NCBI RefSeq assembly: GCF_002770725.1
Contig: NZ_NQVN01000001.1
Location: 682,001 to 746,000 of the forward strand
Source of the DNA: Pleomorphomonas carboxyditropha
Lineage (GTDB): Bacteria > Pseudomonadota > Alphaproteobacteria > Rhizobiales > Pleomorphomonadaceae
DNA length: 64,000 bases
Reading direction: 5' to 3'
The position numbers and the translations under genes are program-made. Below, in pieces: positions 25,229 through 33,785 of this stretch (the first letter of the stretch is position 1; each line of letters begins with the position of its first letter). The notes below the pieces were generated by a model. That model worked only from the letters and a program-made list of their open reading frames with translations, had not been told where the DNA came from and searched no databases.

Positions 25229-27241
25229 TCAGCCGCCGCGCCTCAGGTCGTTGGCGATGGCCAGCCGGGCGCCATCGAGACGCTCGCGATAGACCTGGAT
25301 ATTCTCCAGCACGCGCTGCACGTAGTTGCGCGTCTCGCCGTAGGGGATGCTCTCGATCCAGTCGACCGGATCGACGCCGGGATTGCGCGGGTCGCCGAAG
25401 CGCTGCACCCATTCCCGGACCCGGCTCTTGCCGGCGTTATAGGCGGCAAACGTCAGGATATAAGAACCACTGAACTCGTCCAGCAGCTCGCGCAGGTGGG
25501 CGGCGCCCAGCGTGGCGTTGTAGCCGGGGTCGCTGGTCAGCCGGTCCTTGGAGAATTTGACGCCGATCGTCTTCGCCGTGTTGGCGGCCGTGGTCGGGAT
25601 CAACTGGAGAAGGCCGAGGGCGCCGGCCGACGAGCGGGCGCGCGGATCGAAGGCGCTCTCCTGACGGGCGATGCCGTAGACCATCGCCGTTTCGACCAGC
25701 TTCTGGTGGCGGGCGCTTTCGGGAATGGCGTCGAGCGGGAAGGCGAGCCGCTCGGCGCCAAGCCCGCGATCGGCCGCGAGCTTGCCGATTTGCAGCGCGA
25801 GGCGGTGATCGCCCTGGCTCTCGGCGAAATTCGCCAGCAACGCCACCTGGCCGCCGGTGGGTAGCGTCTTCGCCAGTTCGAGATAAAGAAGGTTGGCGTC
25901 GCTTTCCCGGCCGGACCTCAGCAATTGCACCAGCACGCGGGCGAGATCGGTGCGGGCAAAGGCGGCGCGGTCGGCGTCGGTGGGCTTCGGCGCCGGCGGC
26001 AGGCCGAGGGTCGGCAGGCCGAGCTTCACCCGCGACAACTGGCCGTAGAAGGTGAAGGCGTCGGCCGCGGCGCGACCGTAGCGGGTGCGCGCGTTGCCGG
26101 CGTTGCCGGCCGCCTCCTCGGCGCGGGCGATCCAGTAGTTGGCGCGGGCGCGGGAAATCGGCTTCTGCGACACCTTCTCGAGTTCGCCGAAATGCCTGAG
26201 CGCCGCCTGCGGATCCTTCAGGAAGCGCAGCGCGTACCAGCCGGCATGGAAATGGGCTTCCTGCAGCGTCGTCTCGTTGCCGCCCGCCTGGCTGGCCACT
26301 ACCCTGTAGGCAAGGCGAGTGCTGTTCTTCTCCATGAGGTCGCGCGAGACGATGCGCCGTTCCACCCACCAGTCGTTGCCGTGCAGCACGGTGGCCTTGG
26401 CATCGACGGACAGGATGGCCTTGGCCGCCTCTTCCGGCCGGTCGGCGCGGCGATGCCATTCGGCCACCGTGAAGGCGTAAAGCGGATCCTTGCGCGCGGC
26501 TTTCGGCACGGCGTCGAGCTTGCGGCCGGCGTCGGCACCGCCGCGCAGCACGGCGGTGCGGGCCGCCGCGAGGGCGGCATAGCCGTCCGGCAGGTAAGGG
26601 GTCAGCGCCGACGCCTGGGTGACACGATCGGCATACATCAGCATGTCGTAGCGCGCCTTGTGCTGGGCGCGGGTCAGCACCTTGCCGAACTCGGCGATCA
26701 CCGCCTTGTCGTCGGCCGGCGACAGCGGCTCCCGCGCCCACCAGGCGCCGAGCAGCGCCGAGGCGTCGGAGGTGCGGCCGACGGCGATCAGCGCGCGGGC
26801 CAGCGACTTGATCCCCTTGTCGGAGATCGGCACGGAACCGGCATAGGCGGCGATCTCCTCGGCCGGGGCGAGGTTCATGTCCGAGAGGGCCTGCTCGGCG
26901 CGCCGGCGCATCAGCTCCACCGAGGGCCAGTCGGGCCGGCGGCGGGCGAAATCGGTGATGGTGGCCGGCGTCAGCCCTTGCGCGCCGCGCCGGATGGCCA
27001 TCCAGGTGACGATGTCGCGGTCGAGCTCGGGCAGGCCGGCGGCGATCGACAGGGCGCCGGCGAGGTTTCTGGAATCGAGGGCGTCAAGGGCCGAACGCAA
27101 CCCGTCGACGCTGCTTTGCGACAGGTTCGGCAGCGCGCCGGTGATGTCGGCGGCGGGGGCGGCAAGGATCGGCGACGCTTCCGACAACACGGCCGGCAGG
27201 GCGATCAGCAGTGCGGCAACGAGCGAAGGCGTCTTGAGCAT
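25229..27241 (-). CDS. slt: Soluble lytic murein transglycosylase (Slt70 type)
   Basis: This 670-residue periplasmic peptidoglycan-cleaving enzyme has a signal peptide (LVAALLIALPAVLSEASPIL), a long superhelical domain of alpha-helical repeats (about residues 60-480) and a C-terminal goose-lysozyme-like SLT domain. The catalytic Glu is in ARQESAFDPRARSSAGALGL, followed by LLQLIPTTA and FAAYNAGKSRVREW. The ATG at 27241 has GAGGG about 8 bp upstream; an ATG 12 bases earlier is possible. It is divergent from dapA, as in many Rhizobiales. Confidence 0.92.
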   Translation of the reverse strand: MLKTPSLVAALLIALPAVLSEASPILAAPAADITGALPNLSQSSVDGLRSALDALDSRNLAGALSIAAGLPELDRDIVTWMAIRRGAQGLTPATITDFARRRPDWPSVELMRRRAEQALSDMNLAPAEEIAAYAGSVPISDKGIKSLARALIAVGRTSDASALLGAWWAREPLSPADDKAVIAEFGKVLTRAQHKARYDMLMYADRVTQASALTPYLPDGYAALAAARTAVLRGGADAGRKLDAVPKAARKDPLYAFTVAEWHRRADRPEEAAKAILSVDAKATVLHGNDWWVERRIVSRDLMEKNSTRLAYRVVASQAGGNETTLQEAHFHAGWYALRFLKDPQAALRHFGELEKVSQKPISRARANYWIARAEEAAGNAGNARTRYGRAAADAFTFYGQLSRVKLGLPTLGLPPAPKPTDADRAAFARTDLARVLVQLLRSGRESDANLLYLELAKTLPTGGQVALLANFAESQGDHRLALQIGKLAADRGLGAERLAFPLDAIPESARHQKLVETAMVYGIARQESAFDPRARSSAGALGLLQLIPTTAANTAKTIGVKFSKDRLTSDPGYNATLGAAHLRELLDEFSGSYILTFAAYNAGKSRVREWVQRFGDPRNPGVDPVDWIESIPYGETRNYVQRVLENIQVYRERLDGARLAIANDLRRGG

Positions 27242-27470
27242 GGCAACCCTCATCAATTGAAAATTAACTTCAAGATGTCGCCATTTTGTTGAGGAAACCT
27301 TGACGCCGCCGACGGAGGGAAAGCGGGCGGAGTCTGTGACACGTCTTTGTGGCAAATTTCCACAAAGGCGGGCGGAGCTGTTGTCCTGCGCCCGTCCTCG
27401 CCTTATTGTCCGCCGGCTGCGGACCGGGGTGCACTTTCGCATCCTGCGCAGTCCATCATGAAGAGGGATC

Positions 27471-28346
27471 ATGTTCAAGGGATCGATCACCGCGCTCGTC
27501 ACGCCTTTCCGCGACGGCGCCATCGATTGGGAGGCCTTCGAGGCTTTCGTCGACTGGCAGATCACGGAAGGCAGCCACGGCCTGGTTCCGGTGGGAACCA
27601 CGGGCGAGAGCCCGACGCTCAGCCATGACGAGCACAAACGGGTGGTCGAGGCCTGCATCAAGGTGACGGCCGGCCGCGTGCCGGTGATCGCCGGCGCCGG
27701 CTCCAACAACACGGCCGAGGCCATCGATCTCGCCCAGTTCGCCGAGAAGGCGGGGGCGAACGCGCTTCTGGTCGTCACGCCCTATTACAACAAGCCGAAC
27801 CAGGAGGGCCTCTACCGGCACTTCAAGGCGATCAACGACGCCGTCGGCCTGCCGATCTTCATCTACAACATCCCCGGCCGGTCGGTGATCGACATGTCGG
27901 TGGAGACGATGGCCCGGCTCAACGAGCTCAGGAACATCGTCGGCGTCAAGGACGCCACGGCGAAGCTGGAGCGTGTGTCCGCCCAGCGGCAGGCGATGGG
28001 CCCCGGCTTCATCCAGCTATCGGGCGAGGACGGCACGGCGCTGGCCTTCATGGCGCACGGCGGCCACGGCTGCATTTCGGTGACCGCCAACGTCGCGCCG
28101 CGGCTTTGCGCCGAGTTCCAGAACGCCTGTCTGGCGGGCGACTTCGGGCAAGCGCTGTCGATCCAGGACAAGCTGTTCCCGCTGCATCATGCGCTGTTCA
28201 TCGAGCCCAACCCGCAGGGCGCCAAATACGCCCTGTCGCTGATCGACAAGATGCGCAACGAGCTGCGCCTGCCGCTGGTGCCGGTGGCGCCGTCGACGGA
28301 AGCGGCGCTGCGCAAGGCGCTCGAGCACGCCGGCCTCCTGAGCTGA
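27471..28346 (+). CDS. dapA: 4-Hydroxy-tetrahydrodipicolinate synthase
   Basis: This 291-residue TIM-barrel aldolase makes the first committed lysine/diaminopimelate intermediate from pyruvate and aspartate semialdehyde. It shows [24 protein letters not shown] (catalytic Tyr), YNIPGRS and the Schiff-base Lys in VGVKDAT (near residue 161). Length is normal. It is followed after 13 bp by smpB, a conserved rhizobial arrangement. Confidence 0.96.
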   Translation: MFKGSITALVTPFRDGAIDWEAFEAFVDWQITEGSHGLVPVGTTGESPTLSHDEHKRVVEACIKVTAGRVPVIAGAGSNNTAEAIDLAQFAEKAGANALLVVTPYYNKPNQEGLYRHFKAINDAVGLPIFIYNIPGRSVIDMSVETMARLNELRNIVGVKDATAKLERVSAQRQAMGPGFIQLSGEDGTALAFMAHGGHGCISVTANVAPRLCAEFQNACLAGDFGQALSIQDKLFPLHHALFIEPNPQGAKYALSLIDKMRNELRLPLVPVAPSTEAALRKALEHAGLLS

Positions 28347-28359
28347 CGGACGACAGGTG

Positions 28360-28842
28360 ATGGCGCAGAAGAAGAAAAAGGCCGATCCCAACCGGAAGAT
28401 CGTCGCCGACAACCGGGCGGCGCGCTATCACTATGCGCTCGGCGAGAAGCTCGAGGCGGGCATCATGCTGGTCGGCACGGAGGTGAAGAGCCTCAGGGCC
28501 GGCCGCATCAACCTCGGCGAGGCCTACGTCGGCGTCGCCGGCAGCGAGGTCTACCTCTACAACGCCCATATTCCCGAATATCTCCAGGGCAACCGCTTCA
28601 ACCACGAGCTGAGGCGGCCGCGCAAGCTGCTGCTGCATCGCAAGCAGATCGACCGGCTGATCACTTCGATCCAGCGCCAGGGCATGACCATCGTGCCGCT
28701 CAGGCTCTATTTCAACGAGCGCGGCATGGCCAAGTGCGAGATATCCGTGGCCGAAGGCAAGAAGCTGCACGACAAGCGGCAGGCGACCAAGGAACGCGAC
28801 TGGAACCGCGAAAAGGCGCGGCTCCTCCGCTTGCGCGAGTGA
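28360..28842 (+). CDS. smpB: SsrA-binding protein SmpB
   Basis: This 160-residue tmRNA partner is needed for trans-translation on stalled ribosomes. It has the OB-fold core ([46 protein letters not shown]) and the basic C-terminal tail ([21 protein letters not shown]). The ATG at 28360 is used rather than the GTG just before it. The tmRNA gene itself is not in the window. Confidence 0.96.
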   Translation: MAQKKKKADPNRKIVADNRAARYHYALGEKLEAGIMLVGTEVKSLRAGRINLGEAYVGVAGSEVYLYNAHIPEYLQGNRFNHELRRPRKLLLHRKQIDRLITSIQRQGMTIVPLRLYFNERGMAKCEISVAEGKKLHDKRQATKERDWNREKARLLRLRE

Positions 28843-28914
28843 GCGCCGGCCTGGAGCGAATCCCTTGCAAAGCACCCGAAAAGCCGACATGGTCGCGGCG
28901 CGCCGGCAAGCGCA

Positions 28915-29004
28915 GGACGGATGGCCGAGTGGTTTAAGGCAGCGGTCTTGAAAACCGCCGAGGGTGCAAGCCCTCCGTGAGTTCGAATCTCACTCCGTCC
29001 GCCA
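28915..29004 (+). tRNA. tRNA-Ser(TGA), integration target
   Basis: This 90-nt class II tRNA with encoded CCA has acceptor GGACGGA/TCCGTCC, anticodon stem-loop GCGGT-CTTGAAA-ACCGC with anticodon TGA, a long variable arm (CGAGGGTGCAAGCCCTCC) and T-arm GTGAGTTCGAATCTCAC. Discriminator base is G. Its 3' 15 bases overlap the end of the recombinase frame on the opposite strand. It is the left boundary of the mobile element. Confidence 0.97.
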
Positions 29005-30624
29005 TTTCAGTCCGCCTCTGGGCACGCCACTCGCCGCCGATTGCCGCCCTTGACCAGCAATAAGCGTCCTCAGCAGCTCCGATTTTGATCCCACGATGCG
29101 AATTGCGTCGTCTGCGACCTCGACGCGCTGCGCCAGCGCGCGCAGGTGATCCCGCCGATAGCCGCCCTCGTGGCCGCGAATGCGCTCCCGCGCGCGGTGG
29201 GCAAACCCTTCGATCATTGCGGGGCTGAGGGTGCTGTGGCCGGGATTTTCGAGCAGGGCCTGCGCCCGATCGGCGTCGGCCCGCGCCTGATCGCGGAGAA
29301 CCTTCAGGCCAGCGATCCGCTCCTTCAGCGCCGGGTCGTCCAGATCGGCAACGCCCGCCTCGATGGCGTCATAGAGCCGCTTGAGACGCGATTCCGATTC
29401 GGTCGCCTGCCGCTGTAGAGAGGCAATGTGTTCGCGGCGCCGCTCGGCCTGATCCTCGCGGCGTCCAAGAATGCTGCCAAGCAGCTTTTCCAGACGGTCG
29501 GGATCGAGCAAGCGGTTCTCGATATGATTGATCACCATGTCGTCGAGCTTGTCCATGGGGATCGCGCGGCCCTTGCAGCCGGTTTCGCCCTGCCGCGCCT
29601 TGATCGAGCAGGCGTAGTAGCGGTAGCGGCCGCCCTTGCCGGTGCGGATGGTCATCGCGCCACCGCAATTGCCGCAGTAGCAGATGCCGGTTAGCAGGGT
29701 CGGCCCGATGACGACGCGGGCAGGCAGCTCGGTTTTCGGGTTGCGGGCCTGTAGGAGCTTCTGCACCGCGTCGAACGTCTCGCGGTCGATGATTGGAGGA
29801 ACCGGGACGACAACAATGTCGTCGGGCGATTGCGCGTCATTGTGCTTGCTGCGCCGTCCCCACTCGTGTTCGCCGATGTAGGTGCGGCGGGTCAGGACGC
29901 GATGGACCTGACCGATGCCCCAACGCCCACCGTCGCGGGTGAAGATGCCCTTGCCGTTAAGATGCTTGACGATCGCCTTAACTCCCATCTGGCCGGATGA
30001 GCCTTCGCCCTCCAGCGCGAGGCGGAAGATCAGGCGAATGGTGTCCGCATGCAGTGGGTCGAGTTCCAGCTTCTTCTTGGTCTTCGTTCCGCGTTGCTCC
30101 GCTGCCACGACACGGTAGCCGACAGGCGGTAGCGCGCCATTCCAGAAGCCCTGCCTCGCATTCTCCTTCAGCGCGCGCGTGACGTGCTTGCCGTTTTCCT
30201 TCGACTGATATTCGTCGAACAGCGCCATGATCCGCCGCATCATGTCGTGGATCGGATCGTCTCCCAACTCTTGCGTGATCGAAATGAGCCGGACGCCGTT
30301 CTTGGCGAGCTTCCGGTAGTAATATTCCATGTCGAAAGCATCGCGGAAGAAGCGCGAGAAGCTGTGAACCAGCACGACGTCGAACGGCGCGGGCTTCGAG
30401 GTGCCTTCCTCGATCATGCGTTGAAACTCGGGCCGGCGATCGTTCGTCGCGGTGTTGCCCGGCTCGACAAACACGTCAACGAGCTGGTAGCCGCGCGCCG
30501 CGCAATAGGCTTCACCCTGCTTGCGCTGGTCGGGGATGGACACGTCATGCTCGGCCTGACGGGCAGTCGAGACGCGCAGGTAAAGGGCCGCCCGCACGGC
30601 GACGTTGGGCGATTGTGCGTTCAT
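28990..30624 (-). CDS. Large serine recombinase (integrase of the element)
   Basis: This 544-residue site-specific recombinase has an N-terminal resolvase catalytic domain (catalytic Ser in LYLRVSTARQAEHDVSI; about residues 10-160) and a recombinase domain (PPVGYRV onward). A zinc ribbon follows (Cys pairs in GICYCGNCGG and ACSIKARQGETGC, about residues 315-360), then a long coiled-coil segment (about 395-450). Such enzymes integrate elements directionally. The frame ends KWRTE with its stop inside the tRNA-Ser T-stem, so its last codons come from the target tRNA. It starts with a 4-base overlap with the upstream HTH gene. It is presumably the ICE integrase. Confidence 0.92.
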   Translation of the reverse strand: MNAQSPNVAVRAALYLRVSTARQAEHDVSIPDQRKQGEAYCAARGYQLVDVFVEPGNTATNDRRPEFQRMIEEGTSKPAPFDVVLVHSFSRFFRDAFDMEYYYRKLAKNGVRLISITQELGDDPIHDMMRRIMALFDEYQSKENGKHVTRALKENARQGFWNGALPPVGYRVVAAEQRGTKTKKKLELDPLHADTIRLIFRLALEGEGSSGQMGVKAIVKHLNGKGIFTRDGGRWGIGQVHRVLTRRTYIGEHEWGRRSKHNDAQSPDDIVVVPVPPIIDRETFDAVQKLLQARNPKTELPARVVIGPTLLTGICYCGNCGGAMTIRTGKGGRYRYYACSIKARQGETGCKGRAIPMDKLDDMVINHIENRLLDPDRLEKLLGSILGRREDQAERRREHIASLQRQATESESRLKRLYDAIEAGVADLDDPALKERIAGLKVLRDQARADADRAQALLENPGHSTLSPAMIEGFAHRARERIRGHEGGYRRDHLRALAQRVEVADDAIRIVGSKSELLRTLIAGQGRQSAASGVPRGGLKWRTE

Positions 30625-31010
30625 TTGCGGGTTCCTTTCGACTTGCGAGGCTCGATCAGGGGCAAGACCAGCTCCACGCGGTCATGAATGACCTTGGGGA
30701 CCAGCTTGAGTCCCTGGCCCTTCTCCATGCGGACAAGGCCGAAACTCTCCATCTTCTTGAGGGTGCGCGAGACATTGGGGGTGGCGCGTCCTGTGATCCG
30801 CGCCAGTTCGTCCAGCGAGCCAGGCTTCTGTTCATGGATGATGCGCAGCAGCTCTCGATTGCTCGCCGAGAGAAGCCGGGCGAAGGACTCGGTGGATGCG
30901 AACCAGACGGTCGGCTCGCCGGGCGCCGGCTTTTCCTCGCCGCGCCCGATCCGCATGGAGCGGGCCTTCATTTCTTCTGGTTCGGCGATCCCAACTTTCA
31001 GAGTCGTCAC
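30621..31010 (-). CDS. Winged-helix DNA-binding protein (MarR/HVO_A0114-like)
   Basis: This 129-residue protein has a central helix-turn-helix (SLDELARITGRATPNVSRTL, about residues 64-84) followed by a wing (ESFGLVRMEKGQGLKLVPKV). It overlaps the recombinase start by 4 bases, so the two are co-translated. That suggests it regulates excision or is a recombination accessory factor. Members of this group are also found as antitoxins; no obvious toxin lies next to it. Confidence 0.75.
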   Translation of the reverse strand: MTTLKVGIAEPEEMKARSMRIGRGEEKPAPGEPTVWFASTESFARLLSASNRELLRIIHEQKPGSLDELARITGRATPNVSRTLKKMESFGLVRMEKGQGLKLVPKVIHDRVELVLPLIEPRKSKGTRK

Positions 31011-31030
31011 GGCAATTGACCCTGTTTACG

Positions 31031-31345
31031 TCAGGGTTTATCATTATCATCACGAGATAATATGTTCAAGCCTTTTGGAAGTTCGAGCGCCCCGAACATC
31101 TCGTCGAAAACATCGGCGAACCAGCGCTCAAACACTTGAATCTCGGCCTCGGTGATCGGCACTTCATCGGGCCAGTCGTCTATGACCGGCAGCTTCTCGA
31201 CATCGAAGACATGCGGTGGGCTTCCACGCGGCGGGCTGATGCGCGGCGCGGGATCGTCACTATAATCGTAAAGATCGTCAGGTAGCATTCTGGGGTCCGG
31301 CTGGTGTGGGCGGCCCCGTTGGGTGCGGCGGCGTTCTGCACACAT
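31031..31345 (-). CDS. Small acidic hypothetical protein at the recombinase end
   Basis: This protein of about 104 residues begins at the ATG near 31345 (MCAERRRTQRGRPHQP). It has a proline-rich first half and a strongly acidic second half (PVIDDWPDEVPITEAEIQVF, ERWFADVFDEMFGALELP). It lies 20 bp ahead of the HTH gene in the same direction, so HTH and recombinase probably form one operon with it. An internal ATG (MLPDDLYDYSDDP) is an alternative start. No known domain was recognised. Confidence 0.55.
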   Translation of the reverse strand: MCAERRRTQRGRPHQPDPRMLPDDLYDYSDDPAPRISPPRGSPPHVFDVEKLPVIDDWPDEVPITEAEIQVFERWFADVFDEMFGALELPKGLNILSRDDNDKP

Positions 31346-31995
31346 GGAATCCTCCGTGGTCCGCTGGAATCCGGTGGCTGGAAGCCCCGGAATTATGCGG
31401 ACCATGGAGGGGGATCGGTGGTGTGTAGCGTGCCGCATTTACACCTGTGCGCTGGCGGCACCCCACGCACTGTTCAGATTTTTTGCTGAACCGGCGCCGC
31501 GAACATAACAAAAAGAATCAGACCAAGAATGCTCCCCGAGCGGCACAGGCTTGCGCGCGGCCTAATATCGCTGCCCAAGGTGTCAATGCCGACACGGATA
31601 TCCAAGCTGGTGTATTGTTCAGGGGCTTCATCGTCAATTTCCTTTGCAGATTGATGCTTGCTCGCTACCCTCAACCGGAGAACCGAGAGTAAGCGTGATG
31701 CGGCTGTCAAAGCATGCACTTGGTCTTATGTAGGGCGACGATGCGATCTGCCTGCGACCGTTGAACCTGCGGCCATGCAACTCCCGTCTGCTTGATCGCC
31801 CGCGTGCCTATCGGGATTGCCGCGCAAAATCTCGATCGCATGAGGGGGAAACAGGTGCGCGCCCCGTATAAGGTGCAAGAGCCGGGAAAAGCGAGCAACG
31901 CACATGCGGGCACAGGAATTGGCAGGCCATGGCGGGAGATGGAATTCGAATGGGACGCGCTCGCGCTGCTGATCAAGTGGAATTTGGGCGCGGGC
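31346..31995. other. Intergenic region between recombinase operon and ECF sigma gene
   Basis: There are about 650 bases with lower GC than the surrounding genes. Short open frames on both strands have no ribosome-binding sites or recognisable products. The divergent promoters of the recombinase operon and the sigma factor operon must lie here. GGAAAC at 31847 and CGTATA at 31865 resemble ECF promoter halves but are only 12 bases apart. Confidence 0.5.
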
Positions 31996-32568
31996 ATGGT
32001 CGAACCCCGGGCTTATAACAAGGCTACTGATGACGAGCTCCTGTTCTGGTCGGCGCAAGGAGACCGGAGAGCCTTCGATGAAATCGTTGTTCGTCACGGT
32101 TCGTTTGTTCTAAGCGTTGCAAGCCGCCTAATCCCAAATTTTCGCGATGCTGAGGACATCGCCCAGGATGCAATGGTCAAGGTGTGGCATCAAGCTGACC
32201 GCTTTAACCCAAAGCGCGCTCAGTTTAGAACTTGGATTTACCAGATCGTCGTCAATCTCTGTATTGATAGCCGCCGCCGTAAAAAGCCGGAATCCCTTCC
32301 AGAGAACTTCGACGCTGTTGACCCGGGAGCCGCAGCAGACGAGATTTTGTCGAATGCCGAGCGCGATGCCGCCCTGGTTGCAGCTATACGGGCATTGCCT
32401 GCCAGCCAGCAGGCCGCGATGATACTCGTCTACGAGGAAGGTGTATCCGGCGCTGAGGCGGGACGTATTCTTGGCCTGTCTGCCAAAGCAATAGAGCGTC
32501 TGCTTGCCCGTGCTAGAACCACACTTCGTGAACGATTGCTGGCACAGCATGATAAACAGGGAGAATAG
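31996..32568 (+). CDS. ECF-type RNA polymerase sigma factor
   Basis: This 190-residue sigma factor has region 2 (ELLFWSAQGDRRAFDEIVVR, DAEDIAQDAMVKVW, FRTWIYQIVVNLCIDSRRR) and region 4 (LPASQQAAMILVYEEGVSGA, EAGRILGLSAKAIERLLARA). The start at ATG 31996 (MVEPRAYNKATDDELL) is chosen by family alignment; the frame is open far upstream but has no conserved sequence there. Next are a single-span putative anti-sigma factor and a periplasmic sensor-like protein, the layout of CnrH/CnrY/CnrX systems. Confidence 0.9.
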   Translation: MVEPRAYNKATDDELLFWSAQGDRRAFDEIVVRHGSFVLSVASRLIPNFRDAEDIAQDAMVKVWHQADRFNPKRAQFRTWIYQIVVNLCIDSRRRKKPESLPENFDAVDPGAAADEILSNAERDAALVAAIRALPASQQAAMILVYEEGVSGAEAGRILGLSAKAIERLLARARTTLRERLLAQHDKQGE

Positions 32569-32570
32569 CT

Positions 32571-33038
32571 ATGAAGATCGAACGCTTTACGTCGCTGGCG
32601 CGAAGTTACGGAGCGAACATCGATCTGTGGCCCGTCGAGGAGCGGAGCGATGCGCTGGCTCTGCTGGGCAGCTCGAAAGTGGCGCGCGCCGTTCTTGCGG
32701 AGGAGCGCTTGATGGATGATGCGCTCGCGGCGGCGCGCAGGCATCAAGAGATCTCCCTGTGGCCGCCGGGCGAACGCAATGCCGCCTTGGTGCGCCTGAG
32801 AACGAACGTCGCTGCGCGAATAGCGCCGGCACCATCCGGACCTTCCCGGTTCGGTGCACGGCTTTTTGCGCATGTTCGCGGACTATGGCCCGATCTGAAT
32901 TGGATCGGTCTTTCCTCCAGCGGCGGAATCGCGGTGGCGGCAGGTCTTTTCATCGGGATGCATTTCCCGAGCTTACCCGCCTCCGGTGACCTGCTCTCTA
33001 CACTTCAGATCGCATCGATCCCAATTTTCATGGAATGA
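32571..33038 (+). CDS. Putative anti-sigma factor, single membrane span
   Basis: This 155-residue protein has a cytoplasmic N-terminal part of about 115 residues (MKIERFTSLARSYGANIDLW, with two Trp-Pro motifs, LWPVEERS and LWPPGERN), one membrane segment (GGIAVAAGLFIGMHF) and a short periplasmic tail. It starts 2 bp after the sigma gene and overlaps the sensor gene by 4 bases. Position and topology make it the likely anti-sigma factor. No zinc-binding HxxxCxxC motif is present. Confidence 0.7.
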   Translation: MKIERFTSLARSYGANIDLWPVEERSDALALLGSSKVARAVLAEERLMDDALAAARRHQEISLWPPGERNAALVRLRTNVAARIAPAPSGPSRFGARLFAHVRGLWPDLNWIGLSSSGGIAVAAGLFIGMHFPSLPASGDLLSTLQIASIPIFME

Positions 33039-33517
33039 ACAGCAATATGGTTCAAACACAGGATGGCACAAGAAAATGGTTGCGAATTGCTCTTCCCGTC
33101 TCGCTCGTGTTGAACATGTTCCTTCTCGCTTTCCTGGGGGGGCAAATGCTGCGTGTGACACCGGAGGTTCAAAGAGGTGATGATCCTCTGGCTCGCATTC
33201 TGGCTGTTGCGGAAGCGACTCTTCCTGCTTCAGACGCCAGGTTGTTCCGTCAGAGTCTTCTCAAGGAAGAACCGCGATATGCGCGAGCCGTGAGGAAAGT
33301 TACCGAGGCTCGGCAAGAAATGCTGAAACAGATGTCTGCTGATCCGTATGATCCTGTCGCAACCCTGGCGGCCCTCAGTGCAACGCAGTCCGCCTGGACG
33401 GAGTTCATGGACGCAATCGGCGGTCCATTGGTGGATGCGATTGGTCAAATCTCCCCCGAAGGAAGGCGCACGGTGGTTGCCGACCAAAAGGCAAAGGGAA
33501 TACTGCGCGTTCCGTAA
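33035..33517 (+). CDS. Periplasmic sensor-like protein (CnrX/heavy-metal-sensor fold)
   Basis: This 160-residue protein has an N-terminal membrane anchor (IALPVSLVLNMFLLAFLGGQ) and a helical periplasmic domain with the paired-helix pattern of the CpxP/CnrX/ZraP group (SDARLFRQSLLKEEPRYARA, VRKVTEARQEMLKQM, GQISPEGRRTVVADQ). In CnrX, metal is bound by His and Met residues. Here the domain contains no His and no Cys, so metal sensing in the CnrX manner is unlikely. It is co-translated with the anti-sigma gene and probably controls release of the sigma factor. Confidence 0.72.
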   Translation: MNSNMVQTQDGTRKWLRIALPVSLVLNMFLLAFLGGQMLRVTPEVQRGDDPLARILAVAEATLPASDARLFRQSLLKEEPRYARAVRKVTEARQEMLKQMSADPYDPVATLAALSATQSAWTEFMDAIGGPLVDAIGQISPEGRRTVVADQKAKGILRVP

Positions 33518-33638
33518 CAGTCGCCGATCCAGCGTGGGCCAGACCGATCAGTTATCGCACGATCGCCTGCCGCGTGTCCGACGGCTTCATCGCACCGGTC
33601 TTGACCACCACCGAAAGGGTCTCCTGTAGAAGAGCCAT

Positions 33639-33754
33639 TGTCCTTCCCTGACTGCCGCTCACCATAAGATCTCAGATATGAATGGCGCTCCGAAAAAATC
33701 CAGCCGGAATGTCGCATCGGGCGGTGCACTTCGTATCAGTAGCAATTCATCCAT
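33639..33754. repeat. Diverged direct repeat, copy 1
   Basis: About 116 bp, highly similar (a few substitutions and short indels) to 34838-34956. The two copies share AATCCAGCCGGAATGTCGCA and CACTTCGTATCAGTAGCAAT exactly. On the minus strand it precedes a 28-codon frame with a GGAAGGA ribosome-binding site (start at 33638), suggesting a duplicated 5' region of a small gene. Confidence 0.8.
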
Positions 33755-33785
33755 CTGCGGGTTTTGCGATACTGGACGGAATAAT

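Noticed and set aside
25925-27292. Plus-strand open frame opposite the lytic transglycosylase gene
   Set aside because: It is a composition shadow of a clear Slt70-type gene.
31847-31870. ECF-type promoter halves GGAAAC and CGTATA before the sigma gene
   Set aside because: The spacer is only 12 bases, shorter than the usual 15-17, so autoregulation cannot be claimed from it.
31792-31995. N-terminal extension of the ECF sigma factor frame
   Set aside because: The extra 68 residues match no sigma factor, and region 2 follows directly after the ATG at 31996.
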